Origin: Coriobacteriia bacterium
GTDB lineage: Bacteria; Actinomycetota; Coriobacteriia; Coriobacteriales; UBA8131
DNA length: 42,831 nucleotides
Direction of reading: 5' to 3'
NCBI GenBank assembly: GCA_009784945.1
Contig: WQXH01000015.1
Location: 1 to 42,831 of the forward strand
Numbering within the stretch: position 1 is the first letter of the stretch; each line of letters starts with the position of its first letter. This document shows positions 34,358-42,677 of this stretch, piece by piece. The position numbers and the translations under genes were made by a program. The notes below the pieces were generated by a model. The model saw only the letters and a program-made list of their open reading frames with translations. It was not told the origin of the DNA and made no database searches.

Positions 34358-35422
34358 ATGCATCTTCTCTTAAAGAAAAAAGTAAAGATTCTTGTACTTG
34401 CCCTTGTGGCCAGCTTGGCGTTTGGTCTTTTGCCCACGCAAGCTGCTTTGGCTACCGACGAGATTACCGCAGACACTCCCTTCCCTAATATCGTAGAGAT
34501 CCAGGCACAGGTTGACGAGGCATCTGCGCGGTTTGACGATGCCACTACACAGATTGCAGAGCTCAGAAAAGAGATCGAACTCCTGAGCAATCGCATCGAC
34601 ACGATACAAGAGTGTTTACCCGATGCGCGCGATCTCTCGGATCAAGCGGCGCGCGATTACTACCGCATGCTCTCTACTTCTAACCCCTTCTTAGAGATGG
34701 TACTTGGCGCTACCTCGCTCACAGAGTTCTTTGCCAAGGTCGAATACTCTACGCGCCTTAATCAGAGCTATATTGACAATATCACCAGCTTAACAAGACT
34801 TAATGACGAGCTGGAAGGCAATCGAGGCGAGCTGGAAGGCATGATGGTTGCACTGGAAGATGAGCGGCTCCGCGCTGAAGAAGCGCTGATTGACGCCCAA
34901 AACGCTCGCTTGGCTGCTGAAGAAACAGCTCGACTGATTGCAGAGGCTACGGCAGCAGCAACGGCAGCAGCTGCGGCTGCAGCGGCGGCTGCGGAGGAAT
35001 CACACGTTCCAGCGGCTCCACTGCCTCCGAGCTTTCCTGGCATGCCCGAGTCTCCCTCAGACAAGCAGGCCTTTGTAGACCTTTGGACTCCGCGCATTGA
35101 TGCCTATCTGGCTGGCTCGCCTATGGCTGGTTTTGGCTATGCCTTTGCAAACGCTGCTTTTGACTACAATGTAGATCCTCGCTGGAGTCCTGCCATTGCT
35201 TGCCTCGAGAGTAGCAAAGGTCGCTACTGCTTTAGGGCTTATAACGCCTGGGGCTGGGGACAAGTAGACTGGCCAGACTGGGAAACCGCCATATACGCGC
35301 ATATCCGCGGCATGTCTACTGGCTATGGTTACACTATATCCGAAGCAGCAGCCAGAAAGTATTGCCCGCCTAATTGGGCGCATTGGTATACAGTTATATC
35401 CAGCGAAATGACCCGCATCTAA
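34358..35422 (+). CDS. Secreted coiled-coil, lysozyme-like protein 2
   Basis: Protein of 354 residues, paralogue of the preceding gene, with the same order: signal peptide (ending AALA), coiled coil, linker, and a C-terminal lysozyme-like domain (GYAFANAAFDYNVDPRWSPAIACLESSKG, RAYNAWGWGQVDWPDW). The linker differs: here it is a run of alanines (about 195-210) from expanded GCA/GCG codons, a likely slippage-prone stretch. The catalytic candidate glutamate is in CLESSKG. The conserved promoter and leader indicate a recent tandem duplication and shared regulation. It is likely a cell-wall remodelling or division-related hydrolase; the substrate is not established. Confidence 0.78.
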   Translation: MHLLLKKKVKILVLALVASLAFGLLPTQAALATDEITADTPFPNIVEIQAQVDEASARFDDATTQIAELRKEIELLSNRIDTIQECLPDARDLSDQAARDYYRMLSTSNPFLEMVLGATSLTEFFAKVEYSTRLNQSYIDNITSLTRLNDELEGNRGELEGMMVALEDERLRAEEALIDAQNARLAAEETARLIAEATAAATAAAAAAAAAAEESHVPAAPLPPSFPGMPESPSDKQAFVDLWTPRIDAYLAGSPMAGFGYAFANAAFDYNVDPRWSPAIACLESSKGRYCFRAYNAWGWGQVDWPDWETAIYAHIRGMSTGYGYTISEAAARKYCPPNWAHWYTVISSEMTRI

Positions 35423-35583
35423 CCTTTCGCATAACCTCGTCCCAGACCACTACGCTACGCTACGCTACACAGCTGACTTGCTCCGCCTGTTTCGCTCGCT
35501 TCGTGACTGGCCCCTCTCCCCATAAGCCCCTTACTTTGCCCAGTGAACTTTACGTTGCCACAGCAGTGGCACCTTGACGCTTC

Positions 35584-36297
35584 CTACAACCCTAGGGCTT
35601 TTTTGAGGCCGGCTACTCTTCTTCTGGATACGGGCACCTTTTGCTCCTCGCCTGCCAGGGTGAGTTGTAGTGTGCCGCCGCTCACGGGCATGATCTCATC
35701 AACGCAATCGAGGTTCACAAGATAGCGGCGATGGACTCTGAAGAAATTGTAAGGCTCAAGCTTCATCTCCAGTTGCGCAAGTGAGACCGTAGAAAGGTAT
35801 CTGTCGGTAGTCGTGTGAAGATACGAGTAGTCATCCTTTGCCATGATAAAGCGAATCTTGTCGGTAGCAACCAAAAGCTTCTTACCGCCCTTCTCTACAG
35901 GAATGCGTTCCATCTGCACGCCTTTTGAGTTGGAGGCGAGATACTTCTTGGCTTTAGAGAGAGCCATTTGCAGTCTCTCGGTTTGCACGGGCTTAACGAG
36001 ATAGTCAACTGCATTAACATCAAAGGCCTTTGCCGCATGCTCACTATAGGCAGTAACAAAAATCACTGCGGGGGGATACTTGAGACTACCCAGTGCATCA
36101 GCAAGCTGAAGTCCGGAGGCTCCAGGCATCTGGATATCCAAAAACATCAGGTCGCCGCCATGCTCTTTGAGCTGCTCAATGGCCTCTCTTACATTGCTGG
36201 CCTCAGCAACCACTTCGACCTGCCCTGTTTCATCCAAAAGAAAATGGAGCTCGCTTCTGGCAGGAGCTTCATCGTCAACTATTATCGCTTTGATCAT
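35584..36297 (-). CDS. lytR: LytTR response regulator
   Basis: Response regulator of 237 residues (LytR/AlgR family). The receiver domain has acidic pocket DDE at residues 8-10, phospho-acceptor D54 in LMFLDIQMPG, and K102 in VKPVQ. The C-terminal LytTR DNA-binding domain has FIMAKDDYSYLHT and FFRVHRRYLVNLDCVDEI. It would be phosphorylated by the upstream kinase and control target promoters, which in this family often concern cell envelope or autolysis. The two genes overlap by 23 nt, confirming an operon. Start ATG 36297 lies within the kinase gene's end. Confidence 0.93.
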   Translation of the reverse strand: MIKAIIVDDEAPARSELHFLLDETGQVEVVAEASNVREAIEQLKEHGGDLMFLDIQMPGASGLQLADALGSLKYPPAVIFVTAYSEHAAKAFDVNAVDYLVKPVQTERLQMALSKAKKYLASNSKGVQMERIPVEKGGKKLLVATDKIRFIMAKDDYSYLHTTTDRYLSTVSLAQLEMKLEPYNFFRVHRRYLVNLDCVDEIMPVSGGTLQLTLAGEEQKVPVSRRRVAGLKKALGL

Positions 36298-37582
36298 ATA
36301 AGACCACCTTACAAGACTCTCTGAGGCCCAAGTTTAAAATGATACGAGTGCCCACGTTGACTTCTGATTGTACCTCAAGCCTGGCGTTAATACCAAAAAA
36401 CCCTTCGAGCCTTTCGGCGACGTTCTTGAGAGCAATGCCCACACGGTCGTGACCTATACGCTCAAGCGCCCGCTCTTGTGTGGATTCGGACATGCCCACA
36501 CCGTCATCTTCTACAATAATGATTGTTTGTCCATCGATTACTCTGCCCCTGATGCACACATGAAGCGGCTCTCCCTCTCGTCTTCCGTGAGCCACCGCAT
36601 TTTCTACCAGTGGCTGAATGATAAAAGCAGGCACGCTGATGCTAAGCATGTCTTCGTCCACCTCAACCTTCACAAAAATCTGGTCTGCACCAAAGCGGGC
36701 TTTCTCAAATCCAAAGTAGCGCAGCGTCTGAGTAATCTCCCAGTCCAGTGTGGTTTCGTCCATTGAGCCCTCAAGGGTCTGGCGATAAAAAGTAGCAAAC
36801 TCCCGAAGTAAAATGCGGGCATGCTGAGGATTAGTGCGGATAAGAGAGGCAATGGTGTTGATGGTGTTATATAAGAAGTGAGGGTTAATCTGTGCTTGCA
36901 GAGCCTTGAGGTTCATCTTTGCAGCCAGCTCTTTTTGATACTCAAGCTCGGCGAGCCTGAGTTGCATTTCCAAAAGGCCACCGAGACCTTCGGCCATGGC
37001 GAGCTGATTGGCGTTAATTTGGCGAGGGTTCCTGAAATAAAACTTGAGAACGCCTACTACCTCTCCTTGTTGAGAAAGCGGCACACAAATAGCCGCTTGC
37101 AAAGACTCAAACGCCTGTGGCGGACCAATTTCGGCATAAGAGCGAGCTATTTGGATCTTGCCCTCTTCAATGGCGCGACGGGTGGCGGCTGTGCGGATAG
37201 GGCTTCCGATGCGATGCGAGTTCATCTCGCGCCCAAAATATCCGAGAATCCTCTCTCTGTTTGTAATGGAGACTGCGCTGGCCTCGGTAGCTGGCAAAAG
37301 CAGCTTGCAAACCTCTTGAGCGCTCTCTTCTTTGAGACCCTTTTGCATATACGGAAGTGTTTGTGCTGCCAGCTTGAGTGTTCGCTCACTTTGTCGTGCG
37401 CGTAGGCGGTCTGGGTTTACGCTGATGAACACAAAAATCAGCAGTAATATGATGGCGGCCAGCGCAAAGAGGGCAACAATGCCTGGGTGAAAGTTAACCA
37501 GCACCGCCGCAATAGTTATCATCAACAAAACCGCAGAAGCGATGATAACTATAACTTCTATTATAGAAAGACTTCGATTCAT
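36275..37582 (-). CDS. lytS: LytS-like sensor histidine kinase
   Basis: Kinase of 435 residues. Two membrane helices occupy about 8-55. A GAF domain follows at about 75-205 (EASAVSITNRERILGYFG, AAICVPLSQQGEVVGVLKFYF). Next come the histidine-kinase core with the phospho-acceptor in QINPHFLYNTINT (near 236) and an HATPase domain (VPAFIIQPLVENAVAHGRREG, VEDDGVGMS). The large sensing domain of LytS-type kinases (5TM) is replaced by a short membrane part plus GAF, so the signal may be cytoplasmic or membrane-derived. It forms an operon with lytR. Confidence 0.9.
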   Translation of the reverse strand: MNRSLSIIEVIVIIASAVLLMITIAAVLVNFHPGIVALFALAAIILLLIFVFISVNPDRLRARQSERTLKLAAQTLPYMQKGLKEESAQEVCKLLLPATEASAVSITNRERILGYFGREMNSHRIGSPIRTAATRRAIEEGKIQIARSYAEIGPPQAFESLQAAICVPLSQQGEVVGVLKFYFRNPRQINANQLAMAEGLGGLLEMQLRLAELEYQKELAAKMNLKALQAQINPHFLYNTINTIASLIRTNPQHARILLREFATFYRQTLEGSMDETTLDWEITQTLRYFGFEKARFGADQIFVKVEVDEDMLSISVPAFIIQPLVENAVAHGRREGEPLHVCIRGRVIDGQTIIIVEDDGVGMSESTQERALERIGHDRVGIALKNVAERLEGFFGINARLEVQSEVNVGTRIILNLGLRESCKVVLYDQSDNS

Positions 37583-37621
37583 TCGATAATTCTATCATGT
37601 TCCGTTCTTAAACCTACTAAC

Positions 37622-37684
37622 TGCTATACTTGCCTTGGTAGCACCGTCGGGTCCTGCTGCTGAGTTTTTTTATTCGTTGCCCGA
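37622..37684 (+). promoter_or_regulatory. Leader with pseudoknot ahead of QueT-type gene
   Basis: An extended -10 box (TGC then TATACT, 37622-37630) starts a short transcript. GTAGCA (37638-37643) pairs with TGCTGC (37655-37660; one G-U), and TTTTTTT follows 4 nt later, an intrinsic-terminator shape. Loop bases TCGGG (37647-37651) can pair with CCCGA (37680-37684), giving an H-type pseudoknot. preQ1 riboswitches control QueT transporters and are pseudoknots, so this could be a variant aptamer. The known preQ1-I tail and the preQ1-II consensus are not seen. Confidence 0.45.
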
Positions 37685-37744
37685 GCACATCAGCACTTTG
37701 AGTCAGACTCTGTGTGAGCGTGCAGACCTATTGAGGAGAATTCT

Positions 37745-38326
37745 ATGAGTTACCCGTCCGACCGTGCGCTTTCTGTGCGCACAGCCAGCATAGCCCAAGC
37801 TGGAATTATTGCTGCAATCTATGCCTCACTCACCCTCATTACACTTACGCTTTTGGGAGGCCTTGCTTTTGGGCCGATACAGTTGAGGATATCCGAAGCA
37901 GTTTGTGTGCTGGCTCTCTTTACCAGAAATGCAATTCCTGGGCTCACTATTGGCTGTGTTCTGGCCAATCTCATAGGCATTGCGCTGTTTGGCAGTGGGG
38001 TCTTGGGGCTGCTCGATGTAGTAGGCGGATCGACTGCTACTCTTTTAGGTGCCTGGTGGTGTTGGCGCATGCGACATAACGTAGGCATTGCGCTGCTTGG
38101 GCCTGTAGTAGCCAATGCCCTTATCGTCTCTGCCTATCTCCCTCTCATTTTGGCAGCCCTGGGTTTTTATACCATACCTTTTTTGGAGATTTCGCTCGTA
38201 GAGAGTTATCCCCTCATGTACCTCTTTGGCGTCGTAGCAATTGGCCTGGGACAAGCGCTCGTAGTCTACGGTCTTGGACTGCCTTTACAAGCCGCGCTCA
38301 GAAAAACTGCTCTGTTTGGGCAATGA
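37745..38326 (+). CDS. queT: QueT-type queuosine precursor transporter
   Basis: Membrane protein of 193 residues of the QueT family, the predicted substrate-binding subunit of an ECF-type importer of queuosine precursors. The GPIQLRISEAVCVLALFTRNAIPGLTIGC block and the LGLLDVVGGSTATLLGAWW stretch are family hallmarks. About five membrane helices are visible. TTGAGGAGA precedes ATG 37745. No ECF energizing module is nearby; these are usually encoded elsewhere. The leader fits regulation by a queuosine precursor. Confidence 0.88.
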   Translation: MSYPSDRALSVRTASIAQAGIIAAIYASLTLITLTLLGGLAFGPIQLRISEAVCVLALFTRNAIPGLTIGCVLANLIGIALFGSGVLGLLDVVGGSTATLLGAWWCWRMRHNVGIALLGPVVANALIVSAYLPLILAALGFYTIPFLEISLVESYPLMYLFGVVAIGLGQALVVYGLGLPLQAALRKTALFGQ

Positions 38327-38389
38327 CGGCGCGAGAAGCATAAGTGCAAGAGGCAAGAAAGGCGCACAACAGGGTGCATAAAAACTGCA

Positions 38390-38481
38390 CAGGGGTGTAA
38401 TGGGACAGAGGGGCTAGTGTCCCAAACGCCACAGGGGAACTTGGGACACCAGCCCCGTCCCTCTGTCCCATTACAGCCCTG
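38390..38481. repeat. Large palindromic intergenic repeat
   Basis: TGTAATGGGACAGAG (38396-38410) is complementary to CTCTGTCCCATTACA (38461-38475), flanked by CAGGG/CCCTG. Inside, GTGTCCCAA (38417-38425) pairs with TTGGGACAC (38441-38449). The structure ends near the stop codons of both queT and the MFS gene, so it may also terminate both convergent transcripts. It shares motifs with the repeat at 30871-30941. Confidence 0.7.
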
Positions 38482-38504
38482 TTGACACCTTTGCTTTGTT
38501 AAGC

Positions 38505-39758
38505 TTACTCTGCCTCTTGGGCGTAAGCCTTTCCTTTGCGGTGGGCGAGAATTGTTGTGCCGGCCATGATGGCAGACAGTATCATCATTCCTATCCAGAT
38601 GGGAGTCCAGCCAATGGACTCAAAGAGTGCTTCTACGACCATGGGGCCCGATGCTATGCCTAGCCCGTAGAACAGGCTCACAATACCAAAGATGGTGGCG
38701 TAGTCTCTCACGCCTACAATCCTGGCCGTGAGGTAAGGCGGCGTAACCGTGGACATAGAGGCAACCAGTCCAAACACCGCACCAAAGGCATAGGCAATGA
38801 CAATGTTAACGTCTTGGGCAAAGATGAGCAGTGTGGCACATCCAATGAAACAGAGCAGGCAGTATACTTGGCTAAAGGGAACCCCCCTTTTGTCGTAGAA
38901 CCAGCCAAGAATCAAGTTGCCAAAAATCTGCACAAACAAACCTATGGAAAAGGCCATGGTGGCTTCAGAAAGCGTATAGCCCATGTCGGTGAGATAGGTA
39001 GAGATATTGTTTTGGACGCCAATGTTGGCAAAGCCGATGATGAAGCAACTCAGCGCAAGCAGCCAAAAAGAGCTCGTCTTAATAAATCTTCCAAGTTTGA
39101 TGCCAGCCTCAATTTCTGAAGAAACCGCCATGTCCTCCGACACTACCCCGTAGGGCAGCAGTCCTTTTTCTTTGGGGTGACTTCTTACGATGAGCAGTGT
39201 TACCGGAATGGATATTACAGCGGCAAATATTCCCTGCATCATGTATGCCTCAGACCATCCCTGGGTCGTGACCATGAATTCAGTAGCCTGAACAAAGATC
39301 AAGCCGCCTACAACGCTTCCGGTAAAGGCAATGCCGGTAGCCAAACCCTTCTTTTCGTGAAACCAGTTATTAATGAGGATGCCACAAGGAACAAGCGAAA
39401 TGCCGCTGGCACCCAAACCAACCAATATCGAACACAGGTAGAGCTGCCAGAGCTCGCTGCTTAAAGACCAGCCAAAAATGCCGAGCGACATTACCACCGC
39501 ATACACTGGCATGATCTTGCGCATCGACAGCTTTGAGTAAACCTTGCCTGCTATGGCGCCTCCCACAAGGTTAGCCAAAACCGCAATGGTAAAGATGAGT
39601 TGGATGCTTCCACCCTCCTCGCCACCAGCGCCAAAATGTTCTCGCAAGGCAGGCACGAGAGGATTAAAGCAATTGATGAGAATGCCGATAGAAACTGCCA
39701 TGAGAAGAAAACACGCCGCTACAATGAGCCAATGATACTTGTGGTTTTGCTGTGTCAT
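38505..39758 (-). CDS. OFA-family MFS transporter
   Basis: Transporter of 417 residues with twelve predicted helices of the major facilitator superfamily, oxalate/formate antiporter (OFA) type. Typical features are an opening WLIVAACFLLMAVSIGILINCFNPLVPAL, GLGASGISLVPCGILINNWFHEKKGLATGIAFTG and GWFYDKRG after helix eight. It is likely to move organic anions. The substrate is not determined. A possible linkage to the decarboxylase and reductase genes on the other side of the intergenic gap is speculative. Confidence 0.88.
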   Translation of the reverse strand: MTQQNHKYHWLIVAACFLLMAVSIGILINCFNPLVPALREHFGAGGEEGGSIQLIFTIAVLANLVGGAIAGKVYSKLSMRKIMPVYAVVMSLGIFGWSLSSELWQLYLCSILVGLGASGISLVPCGILINNWFHEKKGLATGIAFTGSVVGGLIFVQATEFMVTTQGWSEAYMMQGIFAAVISIPVTLLIVRSHPKEKGLLPYGVVSEDMAVSSEIEAGIKLGRFIKTSSFWLLALSCFIIGFANIGVQNNISTYLTDMGYTLSEATMAFSIGLFVQIFGNLILGWFYDKRGVPFSQVYCLLCFIGCATLLIFAQDVNIVIAYAFGAVFGLVASMSTVTPPYLTARIVGVRDYATIFGIVSLFYGLGIASGPMVVEALFESIGWTPIWIGMMILSAIMAGTTILAHRKGKAYAQEAE

Positions 39759-40076
39759 AATCTTAACCCTCGATTCTTAGAGAACTGTTCGGAAAAAACT
39801 CTGTCCACGCCCAAAAGCAATTACGGCAGTAGTGTAACAGAAATATTGCCTTTGTGAGTCCTCGGTATCGTCTTCAGCTCGTCCTCAGTTCACGCTGCCT
39901 GTGATATTATGGCTCCAGGTGTTACAGGTCAAGCAGTAGTCCAACACTTTGGCCTCTGAGCTGCAGTCCTACCAGCACAAGAGAGGATTGCTCATCATGT
40001 TGGGGTGATGTTGCTGGATGTACCTTGTAACCTCCAAGTGCCGTTTTGGGTTATTGCTCTTAAGGAGGCTGCTTTT
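39759..40076 (+). promoter_or_regulatory. Intergenic region, decayed repeat and promoter
   Basis: An extended -10 candidate TGTGATATTAT (39900-39910) lies here. At 39934-39973 is a degenerate copy of the first half of the palindrome at 34156-34224 (shared blocks GTAGTCC, GGCCTC and GAGC, differing at scattered positions). The strong AAGGAGG at 40062-40068 serves the next gene. Confidence 0.55.
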
Positions 40077-40934
40077 ATGAAAATACTGGAGACATTTGAC
40101 GGAACACTACTGGCAAACGAAGACAAGTTCCAAGATCCCTTTTTCCAACGATTCCAACTAAAGAAGCGCACTATTGCACTCACTGATGACTTTGAGAAGG
40201 AGTACAGTTTTCCCACTTTTTATGGCGACGTAACTTGTTGCCAGGCAATCTTTCTCTGCTCACTCGATGCGGCTCAAGCACTTATGCCACACCCCGCAGT
40301 GCAACCGGTGCGGGCAAAGAAAAAACATGCCGTGCTGGCAGTGTCTTGCTACGAGTATAAGAATGTGCTTGGCATACCGCCTTACAACGAGATTGCCTTT
40401 ACGCTTGCGGTGGAGGTAGAAAAAGAGAAGAGCCCTGTACTGCTTCCCCTGATGAAGAACAGCTTTAGCGGCTACTTTGTGTTTTCGATGCCGGTAACTT
40501 CTCGAGAGAACTGTCTACGTGGCAATGTCATTTGGGGTCTGCCCAAGGTGACCCAGGAAATCGACATTGATGTCTCTGGTAACGAAGCGCTGGTCAAGGC
40601 GTATGAAGAGGGCACTGAGTACTTTAGCCTGAGAGTGCCCAAGGCTGGAAAGCTCACTCCCATGGATGAAACCACCTACCTGTTTCCCAAGTTAGATGGG
40701 GTTGTACATAGGGCCGAAACGAATTTCAAGGGTGATTTCTTGATTGACAAAAACCTGGGGGTTCTACTTGGCCCCAACAAGGCTGCTGACAAACCCTTCT
40801 TTACCCTTGGCGATACACCTTGTGGGCAAGTCTTAAAGGATCTGCAGATGAGCCCTAGGCCGCTGCAAACCCGCTATGTGGAGCATATGACAGCGTGCTT
40901 TGATTACTACGATGAATCTTACGAGCTCGTATAA
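40077..40934 (+). CDS. Acetoacetate decarboxylase-like protein
   Basis: Protein of 285 residues of the acetoacetate decarboxylase superfamily. IWGLPKVTQEI near the middle matches the family's GxPK block, where the lysine forms the Schiff base. NSFSGYFVFSMPVTSRENCLRG and KDLQMSPRPLQTRYVEHMTACFDYY also fit. The exact substrate is uncertain; family members act on beta-keto acids or related compounds. ATG 40077 has AAGGAGG before it; upstream in-frame codons from 40005 are not used. The stop is 11 nt before the next start, so the two form an operon. Confidence 0.78.
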   Translation: MKILETFDGTLLANEDKFQDPFFQRFQLKKRTIALTDDFEKEYSFPTFYGDVTCCQAIFLCSLDAAQALMPHPAVQPVRAKKKHAVLAVSCYEYKNVLGIPPYNEIAFTLAVEVEKEKSPVLLPLMKNSFSGYFVFSMPVTSRENCLRGNVIWGLPKVTQEIDIDVSGNEALVKAYEEGTEYFSLRVPKAGKLTPMDETTYLFPKLDGVVHRAETNFKGDFLIDKNLGVLLGPNKAADKPFFTLGDTPCGQVLKDLQMSPRPLQTRYVEHMTACFDYYDESYELV

Positions 40935-40945
40935 AGGAGAGAGAG

Positions 40946-41962
40946 ATGAAGACTGTTATTATCGGAGCAGGAGCTGTAGGTGGCTGTCTCGGTGGCTGGC
41001 TTACAGAAAAGTACGACGATGTTTACCTGATTGACCAGGGAGAGGTTGCCAAGAACCTGAAAGAAAATGGTATCACCCTCTACCAACAGTTCCAAGAAGA
41101 TGCCAAGAAGAACATATCGGTTAAGGTGGTTGACAGCCTCAGCGAAGTAGAAAACCCCGATGTCATCGCCATTGCAGTTAAGAATTACAGCCTTGAGGAT
41201 GTGGCAAAGTCTGTGGCAGACCAGATGACGGGCTCGCCTATTATTCTTGGCCTACAGAATGGTGTTTTAAACCAAACCGTGTTGCCCAAGTACTTTGAGA
41301 AGGTCATCTATGGAGTAGTTGAGTTTAACGCCTGGTTTGACAAGCCTGGTGTCATTGGCTATCAAAACAAAGGGCCCTTTGTGCTTGGCTGCCTAGGCGG
41401 TGAGCTACAAAAAGAGCTCGCAGCGCTTCAAACGTACATGAATGCAGCGGCAGAGACCGTTGCGACAGACCGCATACGCGACGCTGCCTACTGCAAGATG
41501 GTCATCAACCTCACGAATTCTTACACCACCTTGGTAGGCTTTAAGTATCGTGAGATAGGTTCGCTACCCCTCTTTAAGAAGGTGCTCTCTAATTCTATGT
41601 ATGAAGGCATACAGGTGCTTAAAGCTATGGGCATACAAGAATACAAAGCCGGCGACATGCCTACTTGGTCAAAGATCAGAGCCTCCGCAAAACTGCCAGA
41701 CTTCGTTACCATGGGCATCTTTAAGAAGAGCCTCGCTAAAATGGTGCTTTCAAGCATGGCGCAAGACATCTTGCAGCGCAAGGCTGGCGTAAGTGAGCTT
41801 GAGTCTTTGGTGGGCGAATTTGTCAGGCTCGCCGATGAGCACAAAGTGCCCGCTCCCTACAATAAAGCAGTCTACCAACTGTGCAAAGAAGAATTTGCCA
41901 AGCCAGAATTCAAGCCTCTCACAGAAGAGCAGGTTTGGGAGGCCGTAAAGAAAAACCTCTAG
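40946..41962 (+). CDS. Ketopantoate reductase-like protein
   Basis: Protein of 338 residues of the ApbA/PanE family. An N-terminal Rossmann fold starts VIIGAGAVGGCLGGWL and continues with DVIAIAVKNYSLEDVA. The C-terminal helical domain has DAAYCKMVINLTNSYTTLVG, which carries the lysine and asparagine of the active site. It would reduce a 2-oxo acid with NADPH. Length and pairing with a decarboxylase-like gene suggest a paralogue used in a degradative or detoxifying pathway rather than pantothenate synthesis. GGAGAGAG precedes the ATG. Confidence 0.85.
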   Translation: MKTVIIGAGAVGGCLGGWLTEKYDDVYLIDQGEVAKNLKENGITLYQQFQEDAKKNISVKVVDSLSEVENPDVIAIAVKNYSLEDVAKSVADQMTGSPIILGLQNGVLNQTVLPKYFEKVIYGVVEFNAWFDKPGVIGYQNKGPFVLGCLGGELQKELAALQTYMNAAAETVATDRIRDAAYCKMVINLTNSYTTLVGFKYREIGSLPLFKKVLSNSMYEGIQVLKAMGIQEYKAGDMPTWSKIRASAKLPDFVTMGIFKKSLAKMVLSSMAQDILQRKAGVSELESLVGEFVRLADEHKVPAPYNKAVYQLCKEEFAKPEFKPLTEEQVWEAVKKNL

Positions 41963-41977
41963 AGCGTATCCAAAGAT

Positions 41978-41998
41978 GACAAGGGCAGCCCTCTTGTC
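41978..41998 (+). terminator. Possible terminator
   Basis: GACAAGGG (41978-41985) pairs with CCCTCTTGTC (41989-41998) with one bulged base, 16 nt after the reductase stop. The T tract is poor. Confidence 0.4.
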
Positions 41999-42082
41999 TT
42001 ACTAGAACTGCCCCCTGTCATCCCTCCTGTCAGCTCGTTTCACTGTCAACTTGTGAGTGTTTCTTGCTATTTGTGCGAAGCA

Positions 42083-42088
42083 TATAAT
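42083..42088 (+). promoter_or_regulatory. -10 box before sigma factor gene
   Basis: TATAAT lies 29 nt before ATG 42117. No good -35 is evident, so it could depend on an activator or be read by another sigma factor. Confidence 0.4.
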
Positions 42089-42116
42089 GAAGGCACAAAC
42101 GCACGAGGAGTTGATT

Positions 42117-42677
42117 ATGGACGAAAGCAAGATTATCAAGGGTTTAAAGGCGCGAGAGGAAAAGGCATTTAGCGAAGCTATTGAAGGCTACTCACGGTTG
42201 TTGTGGGTGGTTGCAGGCAGGCATCTGTCAAAGGCAGATGGCTTCTCCGATCGTGACATCGAGGAATGTATTGCCGATGTTTTCTTTGACCTTTGGCGAC
42301 AAAACGAACGCTATGATTCCAATAAGGGAAGTCTCAAGTCGTATCTATGCGTACTGACCTCCCGCAAGGCGATTAGCAGGTATCGAAAGGCATCACAAAC
42401 AAAAATTCTCTCCTTTGAGGATTTAAGGCCCGATGACGAGCCCTACTACATTGAGATGGTAGATGGCGCAGATCACCATAGCCTGTATACCGCTATTGCA
42501 GAACTCCCAGAACCAACCAGAGAGGTTCTCATCCGGCGATATTTCTACGAACAGCAACCCGGCGCTATAGCGGCAAAGATGCATCTGCCAAAAAAGGAAG
42601 TAGAAAATCGCTTGTACCGTGCAAAACAAAGCCTTTCACGCACCCTACCGCAAAGCTTGAAGGAGGCATTGTCATGA
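42117..42677 (+). CDS. RNA polymerase sigma factor (ECF-like)
   Basis: Protein of 186 residues. Region 2 is seen in IEECIADVFFDLWRQNERYDSNKGSLKSYLCVLTSRKAISRYRK, and region 4 in LPEPTREVLIRRYFYEQQPGAIAAKMHLPKKEVENRLYRAKQSL. This is the two-domain form of an extracytoplasmic-function sigma factor. GAGGAG precedes ATG 42117, chosen over upstream frame extensions that lack a ribosome site. Its stop overlaps the next start as ATGA, the typical link to a regulator or anti-sigma partner. Confidence 0.88.
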   Translation: MDESKIIKGLKAREEKAFSEAIEGYSRLLWVVAGRHLSKADGFSDRDIEECIADVFFDLWRQNERYDSNKGSLKSYLCVLTSRKAISRYRKASQTKILSFEDLRPDDEPYYIEMVDGADHHSLYTAIAELPEPTREVLIRRYFYEQQPGAIAAKMHLPKKEVENRLYRAKQSLSRTLPQSLKEALS

